Part shown: one piece after another, positions 55,857 to 64,000 of the stretch
Layout: each line of letters opens with the position of its first letter
Position numbering within the stretch: the stretch's first letter is position 1
DNA from: Saccharina japonica
Lineage: Eukaryota; Sar; Phaeophyceae; Laminariales; Laminariaceae
Direction of reading: 5' to 3'
NCBI GenBank assembly: GCA_008828725.1
Contig: MEHQ01002813.1
Location: 758,176-822,175, forward strand
Length of the DNA: 64,000 nucleotides
The notes under the pieces: generated by a model
What the model saw: the letters and a program-made list of their open reading frames with translations, nothing else
What the model was told of the DNA's origin: nothing
Database searches by the model: none
Made by a program: the position numbers and the translations under genes

Positions 55857-56420
55857 CCCCAAAACAAACTACGAGTACGACATCGAGACAAAATACGGCG
55901 ACAGCGCGTACTCTCGTGCATCAAATATTATCTTAACTTTCCATGTACGATACAGTAGTACGGAGCAGATGTTCAGAAAGTTGTAGTTAAGAATGTCAGG
56001 CTGAGGTTGTTCGAAATTAAAGAAATTACAGGTGGGTAAGAAATTGTGCTCAACTCCAGGAGGAAAGAAGAATTCACTCCCGCCGCCCGGAAAAATAATA
56101 AACTGTCCAAACGCCTCTCAGGGCGTAGGAAGACCGGCAGTCAGTAGCAGGGGGGGAACCTTAACCCACCTTATTTGGGGACACACTACTTGGAATTAGG
56201 GTGGGTTTTCGTTTCAGTTCTGAATGGGTTAACGCCAAACGTGCGTAACGTAGATCGGGTCGGTTGAGTGGCTGTTCTGGCTACAATACCACAACATATG
56301 TACTGCTGTACAAATATATATCATACAGAGTAAGGGAGGCAAGAATAAAAATGCCGCCTTGCGCGCCTCTGGAAAATAAAAATCTGACTATTGAGAACCT
56401 CGCGTTTTTCACGCCTTCGG

Positions 56421-56540
56421 ACAATAACAAACTGAATTTAAGAAACTCTGCTCAAACCCGAACAAAAATAAGCATTGAGCCTTAGCCGAAATAATAGTTT
56501 CGTATCATATGATATATATATGTCGCGTACTGTACCACAC
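56421..56540 (+). repeat. Third, isolated copy of the membrane-gene 3' flank
   Basis: It matches 33148-33240 and 59645-59740 through AACTG(A/G)ATT, then AAGAAACTCTGCTC, then AGCATTGAGCCTTAGCCGAAA and TGTCGCGTACTGTA. No gene body precedes it. 56541-57448 holds open frames on both strands with no recognised domain. Confidence 0.7.
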
Positions 56541-57448
56541 CCTTTTGGGCCGAATTTCAAAGCTTGATTTCTCCACAATGAACCTTATGCCACTAGGAAA
56601 TTATTCGTTTTCGGAAAGCTCTGGACGATAGGAATCCAACGCTTCCCTATTCGGCACTAAGCCTTTGCTTGTTGTGCAGATACCGGGCTTTGAATATCTG
56701 TCCGGTGTGTATTACCACAGCAGTGGTGGTGTACCGCAGTTTCGCCGCATTTCGAGCCAGAAATACCGACTCATCCATCCTGCATAACTTACTTGTACCA
56801 ACGATGTGTGTCTTCTCTTTCGAATCTGTAAGCAATTGTTAGTTTGCACATCCACCTGACAATACACTCCGGCAGCACGGCCGCAGTGGCACTCTTCCAC
56901 CCCCAGCATGTGTGCGTGGCCCGACCCCAACCTGTCCGAATCCGGCTGTTTTGGACTAAACAAAATACCACACAACCATGATGCAATGCTGCTACCATAC
57001 CTCTCAGAGCTCCAACGCCCGCGAGGACCAGAAGACGCTTCAGGGCCATTATTTTCCGCACTTACTTGTTGGCCTGGTGTCGGCACGGCTCATCTCGAGG
57101 TGAGGTGTGAAAGGTGCGCCTGTACTCGCACCATGATCCCGGACCCCGCCAAAAACATCCTGCTCCCCAATGACAGGGAGATGGACTCGGCGGAATTTCC
57201 TTATTTACGTGGTTTTAAAATCGAGTGCAACACCTATCCTTATTACACCATGGGACACCTGTGTTTTACACACTCCTCCCGCCCTTCCTCTTGCCTTTCA
57301 TCGGACGACCCAAGCGCCGTGACGAGACGACAGCAGGTGCGTGAACAAAGCGTTATCGGTAAGGAACGGGTGATTATTTGGTGTGTTGGACCGCTTCGGC
57401 CTGTGTGGATCGAGAGTTGAGAGGGTTGCAAGGAAAAACACCATCGTT

Positions 57449-60400
57449 CACCCATCCTTTTGTCGCGTTGTTGTCTCTTGGTCATAACGTCTCTTGAACG
57501 TTGCGTCTTTTGATGTATGTATCTGCCCGGCTTATGTATCTCTCTGTCTCTTGAGCGTGGTGGTACTTATTTTCTGCTCGAGCAATTTCTCTCATTCTGT
57601 GCTGTGTGTGTGGCGTGTGGAAGGGACGGTGAAGATAGCTAAACCGATTCATGCGCAATCGTCTATCGATCCCATTGCCACCAAACCACACAGCATGGCG
57701 AACGTAGCAGGAGCAGGAGCAGGAGCAGGAGATGTCAACGGCAGCGAGAGCAGAAACGACAACAACTGCACCGCAGAACGAGACCGACGATGTGAGAGCA
57801 AGAGTATGGTAGCAGCGATTCAGTTTTGGTTGCTCTCTCTGCCTCGTCGTGTCGTGAAAAAGGCTCAAACTCGTGCTCGATCGCTCGCTTCCCATTCGTT
57901 TACGTTTTCCTTGTTCCCAGATCCGTGGGAATATGCCCGCCACATTATCAACCAGGCGATTCCGCCAACGTATGCCATTATTCAGATGCACCTGGGGGAC
58001 GGAGTAACACGGACGAAATCCGGCGACAGACTAGAGCACACAGAGATGGACTGTGCCCGACGGTGGGCGCACACCTACCCAGACAGGGATAGACCCGCTC
58101 ACCCACCAATGCGTGAACCCGGGAAGAAGTGGCGATTTATCGGGCCAGAACCAGAGATCACGGAACCTAATGCCTTAGATATTTATGTCGCGGAATACCG
58201 GACACTTCGCAAGGCTCGTATTTCGGAAGCCGATGTGGTTGTGTTTCGGGAGGGGATGGCATTCCCAACGAGGGAACTTCTCTCTGTCGTAAACACGGCA
58301 CACGCGGTCCTGGTGGTACGAGGGGAAAATGATTACTTTTATCTCCGCGATGACTTCGTGCTGTCCGCACGCGAGGAAGAGGCGCTGGTGGAGTGGGGGA
58401 TAGGACGGCCACTGTTCGCAAATTCTGTACTCGCGGTAGGGGGCACGCTTCTGGTAGTGTTTATCGAGAAGTTGTGGGGGCCAGCGGTGGTGGGGACGCT
58501 TCTCGTGGCAACGGCCGGGTACCGCGTCCAGGGCGTGCTGACCAAAGTCTTGAGGATCAGGTCGCCCGAGTGGAAAAGTAAACACAAGCTCGTTCCTAGC
58601 GGGATACACGGGACGGAGCGGGTGATGCAGGGCATACTGGTGACGCTCGTGGTGCTCGCCGACCTGCTGGACCACAGGGTGTTGCTGCTGACGGCCCTGA
58701 CCTTAGCGTCCGTGAAGGTGGTTTTACTGGAATGTATAGGTCAGGCCCAGCTGACCTGGGGACGTGAGAAATACAACAGCGTCTTGCGCGCACAGCTCGG
58801 GGTGTTGACATGCGTGTGCGTGGGTTTCGTGGCTTTCCTGTGGTTGGCGTACATCTTTGCGGCGTTTTTAGGCTGTATGATGTTTGGTTTAGTAGTGTTT
58901 TCAGTGTACCTCTCGGTGATGCCGGGCTGTTTTGGGTATTGGTGTCGAGATAAGGATGCTAGGCGTTTTCAAGGCAGGTGGATCACAGTATCTATGGCAC
59001 TAGTATTCTTCGGAAGCGCTGGAGGGGGGATCTGGATGACGGTGTTGGGCTGGGACGATGCGGACCTCAAGTTTGATTGGAAATCGCTGCAACCCTGGTG
59101 GTGGTTGGTGTCTATGCCCTATTCGTTTTCGACGGGTGCCAGGTTTACAGGTCTTTGTTTCCGGTTGCTTACGGTCTATTTAATCGGGTTTCTCATTGTT
59201 ATCCGGGTGTTTTCGTTCAGGATCGGCAGTGACGGGGATAGTGTTACAGGGTTGGGCGAGAGGAAGCGTGAGCGTAAGAAGGAGGATTCTCCGGGTTTTA
59301 GTCACTACGACGAAAACTCCATCCCTTCCCGAAACCTGCTCGTGGCGGACGTAGGGCAGCCGGCGCCCGTGGCGTCCATTGTGTAATTTGAATGTATTTG
59401 AAAACTAGACTAAGGGGACACCGTTTGCCGATCTGTCTGCGATCCAGGCGCTGCACGCCGGTATTGTGGCTACAAGCGCGGCCGTAAGCCGAACGGAAAC
59501 AGTATGCCTACAAGTCCTGTCTGAATCCAGAGGAGTGGTGTATGGGAAGAGGAAGCTTTTGTTTTTTCAAGGTTGCCAGTTTGAAAAAAATGGTATATAA
59601 TATATTTGGACGCTCCTGATCGCCGCCGCTCCGTGCTCCATATTAAACTGGATTCAAGAAACTCTGCTCAAATCCAAGCGAAAATTAGCTTCGAGCCTTA
59701 GCCAAAAAAGGAGATCATCTGTCGCGTACTGCTGTAGCACCTTACTCTCCCACTGTAAATTTAGTGTTGATTTTGACATCCACCGTTGACTACTGCACAA
59801 CCGTGACCGCTGCGAAATCAGCCAAGCAACGTCCCGTTCGTAGTGCTGGGCGATGGCGTCTTCGCAGGAAGCGCTTCAATCCACGCGGACATCCTGTCCG
59901 AGCGAGCGGACACGCAACACAATAATAGAGGAACACGGGTCAGCTTGTTTGTGTTTGATGGGCAAGGGCTTCCCCATCCCTGGCGCAAGCATACCGTGCC
60001 GAAAATAGTCCAACAAGAATCTTGTACCTAGGAAGCAGGCTGGCCTCTGTTTTCACCGAAACAACCACCTCTTGGATCTGAGCGCCGTCCTTACAAGAAC
60101 GCTCTACGTAGCCTCGCCTGCTTCGTCGGCCTGGGACTCGTCTGTTTAGAGGTAATATTTGTTAACAGGAAAAACAGTACAGCAAGGTGGATTCGGTGGA
60201 GTATCTCGTCAAGCAATCGCCAACAATTAGCGCGTTGTCAAACATCGTGTGAGGAGAGCGGTGGAAAACAAGAGAACCTATCTGAACACGAACGACACTA
60301 AGTGAAACAATAGTAGTGCGACAACCTCAAACACTATGCTGCCGCGTGTGAGTTGTGGCAGGCCGTTGGCGCTTGCGGGTGGTTCCGGGCCAGTACGAGG

Positions 60401-60615
60401 CGACGGTTCGGACGCTTCCTCCTAAAGCAACACGCGCAAGGTACATGAACCCATGAAAATAGGCAACAGTTTTTGCTATCAATAGCACAAGGAAACGAAT
60501 AGTAAACGGGGCGACTCTCTTTAGGTCTCGATAGAAGACAGATAAGCATCGAGTAAATCGTGCGATGGAAAAACCATCAACTCACCGTGGTGCGGGGGTG
60601 GTGCCTGTATTTCTT
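57449..60615 (+). repeat. Segmental duplication, copy 2 (carries the membrane-protein gene)
   Basis: Collinear with 30640-34190. It is shorter, mainly through the small GGAGCA tract, fewer C-terminal repeat units and deletions in the 3' flank. Confidence 0.85.
57694..59386 (+). CDS. Multi-pass membrane protein of unknown family, paralogue 2 (open frame intact)
   Basis: The start is placed at 57694 ([12 protein letters not shown]), because this Met is the one conserved with paralogue 1 after the shared CCAAACCACACAGC leader. The open frame itself extends further upstream, to 57494. From 57694 the frame is open for 563 residues with no interruption. After the short Gly-Ala tract come a soluble region ([41 protein letters not shown]) and about seven hydrophobic helices from about residue 250 to 520. 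A tail follows with a single [14 protein letters not shown] unit, ending in SIV. A pyrimidine-rich TTTTCCTTGTTCCCAG at about 57915-57930 matches the putative intron acceptor of paralogue 1, so part of the N-terminal reading could be intronic. It presumably acts in a membrane. No known family or catalytic motif is recognised. Confidence 0.7.
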
Positions 60616-61057
60616 GGTGAATGCTAAACCCGTTTCTCCCCGTCAAAAACACAGGCCAACTCGAATTCCACCCCCGTTCTTGCGCGGTCTACGAAACGGA
60701 TCAAAACCCTCTGTTTTATTTCGTTGTTGTTGGGAAATTTCTCGGCGAAGAAGCAAGCTAGCGTCGACATGGTCGGTAGAGGGGTTTCGCCGTTAATGGA
60801 CACCAGTCGAAAAACCCAGAACAGACCAGTTCACGGTATTTGCGGCCCTTGCAGTAAGGGTCGACCCTCGGGAGAGCTTGGTTGCCAGATATTGATTGGG
60901 TTGCCCGTGAAAGCGTATCGCGCTGGTCGCCTGTCAAGACGCCGTGAAAAACTGAACGGAGCGACGGCGCGTCGTGAATGGAAGGAAGGTGACACCTGCC
61001 TCAAGGTACTGTGAACGACAGTACAGTATAGAAACATGCTACGATAGAGGTGCACTG
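60616..61057. other. No recognisable gene
   Basis: Open frames on both strands at 60724-61055 show no domain. No repeats. Confidence 0.4.
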
Positions 61058-61130
61058 TGAGGGTATTACCGCTGAGCTATAGGGGTAAAAGATCGATCGA
61101 TTACCCAGCCCAGGGTAATCCTTATAACAC
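61058..61130 (-). repeat. tRNA-like direct repeat, copy 1
   Basis: About 70 bp identical in order to 61322-61396: TACCGCTGAGCTATAGGGGT, then GATCGATCGATTACCCAGCC and GGGTAATCCTTATAACA. On the minus strand it contains TATAGCTCAGCGGTA, a tRNA D-arm/A-box-like word. Confidence 0.65.
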
Positions 61131-61274
61131 TCTCCCCCCCTCTGAACGGCGGGATATTTGGGACGTCGGTACCGTATACGGCCGTACGTTGACCTACCCG
61201 CTTCGTTTCAGTACCTGGGGAACCAGGGAGACGTGTTAGTTGGGGACGCACGCGCAAGCGTTTCTGAAAAAAGA

Positions 61275-61396
61275 AACGTTCGAAGTGAGATTCGAACCCA
61301 TGTCCTGCCGACGACGCCAAATGTGAGGGTACTACCGCTGAGCTATAGGGGTAAACGATCGATCGATTACCCAGCCCAGGGTAATCCTTATAACAG
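61275..61396 (-). repeat. tRNA-like sequence and direct repeat, copy 2
   Basis: On the minus strand CCCCTATAGCTCAGCGGTAG (A-box) is followed about 35 bases later by ATGGGTTCGAATCTCA (B-box). The acceptor and T-stems pair poorly, so this is a tRNA-derived repeat or pseudogene rather than a working tRNA gene. Confidence 0.55.
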
Positions 61397-61399
61397 CAC

Positions 61400-63110
61400 G
61401 CTGTTTTTTCTCGATCTCCCTAATTGAAGAGCTCTATACCTCACCCCAAAGGAAGGTGAAAGTGCTATATATCCGATTAGCAAATCACATGGCCAAAGCA
61501 TACAAGGAACAAGATTTGCAACGAACTAATGAGTGTTCCTCCGATTTTGGGTTAAGGAGCTCGATCATTCATTCAGAAACCGTTTAAGCCAAAATAAGGT
61601 ATACCTTCTCTATCGTAGCACGCATCTATACCGAGATAACAAGTTCAGCGTACTGCTGTATGTGAAACGTGGAGACTCACTTCTGCTCTGTTGAACCCGC
61701 ACTCGTAAATCAACCGGTACCGGCGATCACATACATACACCCCCGGTCTGGGGGAAGTTGTGCTTTGACCCGGCGTCGTACAGGAGGCCGTCGGGGATCA
61801 GGAGAAACGATCCACGATACGGCGACGATTTCATGTTTTTGGATCCATTTTATGTCTCTCTGTGGATAAACGTGTCAAAACAATACTCCTATATACGTAT
61901 CACATTTCTGCGCGAGGCAGTGGAGCGCTATGCCCGAAGCAACACACACACTCAATATTACTATTAATAGTTAAGGTCGCGTCTGTTGCAACGCGACACG
62001 CTCGACCTATGCCGGTCATCACGGTCAAAGATTTGCCAAAAAGCAGGCAACACTTGTTGTGCTGGAATAGAAAATAATCTACCGTTATGAGTACCGAGTT
62101 TTGGCTCGTGGGCCTGAAAACAGGTTGTAGATAACGGTCCATCCTTCACAAGTGGAGAATGACTCGCCTGAAACGATTGACAGGGAAGGGTCATATACAC
62201 AGCTCACGATGGATAGCTTTGTCATTATTGTGGCTTCATTCGTTTGAGAGTTATGAGAGATAACGCCGACTGTCGTTAAGCAAAACTGAAATAACAACTA
62301 CCTTGTTGCTGCTATATATGCCAGAAGAAGTATCTCAATAACGTAACATCTAACACACGTTAGATGCGTTACGGTCTTAGCCTGCCGATACATACCATTA
62401 TGATAGGATGCTGGCCTTAAGGCGGAGGTCTCTCTAACATTATGTTACGGTTTTACTGTCAGTAACGTTCTGATATTAACATTTCGTTACTGTTTTACCA
62501 TAACAATATATCCAGTCCTTTATGACGCGTGCTACTGTAGAGGTAATTTTTTTTGGCTGAATCGTTTTCTGAACGATCGGACTCCTTAATCCTAATTCGT
62601 CGGGCTTTCACTTCTGTGACCAACAGTGTTTCAGAGTATACTTTGGTCATGATATTTCGCATCGGGCAGCACTTTTCGGTGAGGTATGAAGCTCCTTAAG
62701 TGAGGAGCTCAGAAAAAAACATGGTGAACCTCTTTCGTAGCATGCGTCCTAACATTATGTTACTGAGTTACTGTTGGGGCCGAAGTCGTTCCAACATAGT
62801 GTTACTACAGTACGTTGCCCCTTGGATCTTTCCGAGATCTAACATGTGCTGCCTGTGTTAGAGGTAGACTGGCGTCGTGGAGAAACATAATGTAGCTGTG
62901 CTATTCAATTTGGCTGACATCCCGTACACAGTTACTAATAATTAGTGGATACGAAGCGTGACCTCGGTACCTGCAGTACAGTAGTCAAATCTGCAATGCA
63001 TCATGCTGGCGGGATATTGATTGTGCTGAACCGACGCGAGTGGAAATGTTAAATGTATTTGTACGTGCCGTATGGGTTATTCCTTTTTAAAGAATAACAT
63101 ATCTTTAGCA
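61400..63110. other. No recognisable gene
   Basis: A short motif, AACATTATGTTAC or a close variant, recurs at 62437, 62482, 62751 and 62789, and TAACATCTAACACACGTTAGATG is a hairpin at 62342. No conserved open frame. Confidence 0.4.
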
Positions 63111-63119
63111 TACAGCAAA

Positions 63120-63205
63120 CAGCATCCGTGGCGGCAGCAGCAACAACAGCAGTAGAACAGCAGCAGAACAGCAGCAGAACAGCAGCAGAACAGCAGCATC
63201 AGTAT
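63120..63205. repeat. CAGCAGAA / CAGCAGCAGAA tandem tract
   Basis: AACAGCAGCAG units of 11-12 bp are repeated about five times. This is simple-repeat DNA. Confidence 0.75.
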
Positions 63206-64000
63206 AGGACACACGAGGCCAGGGTCAGCGTCGCTGTGCGCTCGGCTTTTCTGTTCAACCCTTGAACCCTCTGTACACGTATTCAGTTTGTTGTGTGTCT
63301 CCTGGTTCCCCAACGCGGTATTGATATTCGGCATATTTTGAACGAAGCATCTGCACCTGTGATTTGTACGTGTTCAACACAACAGATCTTCTCGTAGCAC
63401 AGCTGCCACCACTCCTACTGCTGTACGATACATACAGCAGCAGAGTTTCTTCGTCCCCTCAACAGTAGGAGGGTGGGCCTGGCAATACCACCTGCAGCGC
63501 ATGTCTTAGGGACACGGCCCAACGTTGCTGCTGTGGTTAGAAACCTTTTGCCTGCTCGTACATAGAGTTGGTTTGCCTTCTGTAAAACTCAACAAACACA
63601 TGCCCAGTATCTTACTGTTAGCGTATAGTTGGTTATGTACGCTCTCCGTTTGACGTATATTACGGTAGTAAGAATTATGGGAACACCCCTACACAACGTC
63701 GCTCGATACGAGCTGCTGCTGCCGCTGCTACGGTAACATGTAATGTCAATGTTTTATTGGCTACAAATATATGTACCAGGTATAAAATTGCAGGCTGAAG
63801 CTCGGAGAGCGCTCGACAGCTTTTCTTAGACGTAGATTTGAGCCCTTTTCGCGATATCTGGCGACGAGGACCACCTGGCGGCCCGAACCTCCCTCATCGT
63901 GCTCGCCGACCCCTGCTCTCCCTACCCTGCCAAGGGCGGGCTTGGCCGTGTCCAACACGCGGGGCTCACGGGGGTACGTTTGTTTGAGGATTACTTGCCT
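63206..64000. other. No recognisable gene
   Basis: Short frames only. CTGCTG triplets at 63415-63445 and 63710-63730. Nothing at the right edge points to a gene running out of the window. Confidence 0.4.

Noticed and set aside
56908-57420. Host gene upstream of duplication copy 2
   Set aside because: 170 open codons, but an equally open minus frame overlaps, there is no recognised domain, and the sequence is not shared with copy 1.
61275-61350. Functional tRNA gene on the minus strand
   Set aside because: A- and B-box words are present but acceptor and T-stem pairing is poor, and a partial duplicate sits nearby. Pseudo-tRNA or SINE is more likely.

Overview
The window looks like repeat-saturated nuclear DNA of a eukaryote. 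The evidence is a set of eukaryote-only elements: an APE-type LINE, tRNA-headed SINEs with poly-A tails, a Ty1/copia element, DIRS-order elements, a Tc1/mariner transposon and several MITEs. Possible spliceosomal introns, abundant CAG/CTG triplets and no operon-like packing agree with this. The mixture would suit a marine alga or other stramenopile, possibly brown-alga-like. That is inference only, since no single-copy marker gene is present. Much of the window is mobile or duplicated DNA, and only one gene family looks like host coding sequence.

Layout. 1-2.7 kb: 3' part of a DIRS-order fossil ending in split direct repeats. 2.95-6.3 kb: foldback element, with part of it copied again downstream. 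6.48-11.04 kb: broken LINE on the minus strand, flanked by an 0.8 kb direct repeat. 11.8-13.2 kb: hAT-like non-autonomous element with a second hAT-type MITE nested inside. 13.4-15.7 kb: GACCC, TACTCGGAG and other simple or tandem arrays. 15.98-17.2 kb: pogo-like element with TA target duplication and iterated subterminal motifs. 18.97-19.18 kb: Harbinger-type MITE. 20.65-26.1 kb: copia fossil with both LTRs and a perfect 5-bp target duplication. 26.7-30.2 kb: near-identical duplication with an N at its junction.

30.6-34.2 kb and 57.4-60.6 kb: two copies of one segment, each carrying a gene for a multi-pass membrane protein of unknown family. A third fragment of the 3' flank lies at 56.4 kb. 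35.9-37.15 kb: degenerate tandem units. 37.2-39.1 kb: a mariner transposon that looks complete (TA duplications, terminal inverted repeats, open 447-residue DDE transposase). 39.5-46.6 kb: nested inverted repeats. 48.6-53.4 kb: SINE cluster, LINE-tail fragments and two TIR elements. 55-55.9 kb: an element with repeated AAAGGGGGA iterons. 61-64 kb: tRNA-like repeats and simple repeats, no recognisable gene.

Functionally, the LINE probably supplies the (AAC)n-ended 3' module found at other sites, and the mariner is the one element here that could still encode an active enzyme. The paralogous membrane-protein pair is the only candidate host function. It shows an N-terminal Gly-Ala repeat expansion, C-terminal motif repetition and a patch of near-identical DNA suggesting gene conversion.
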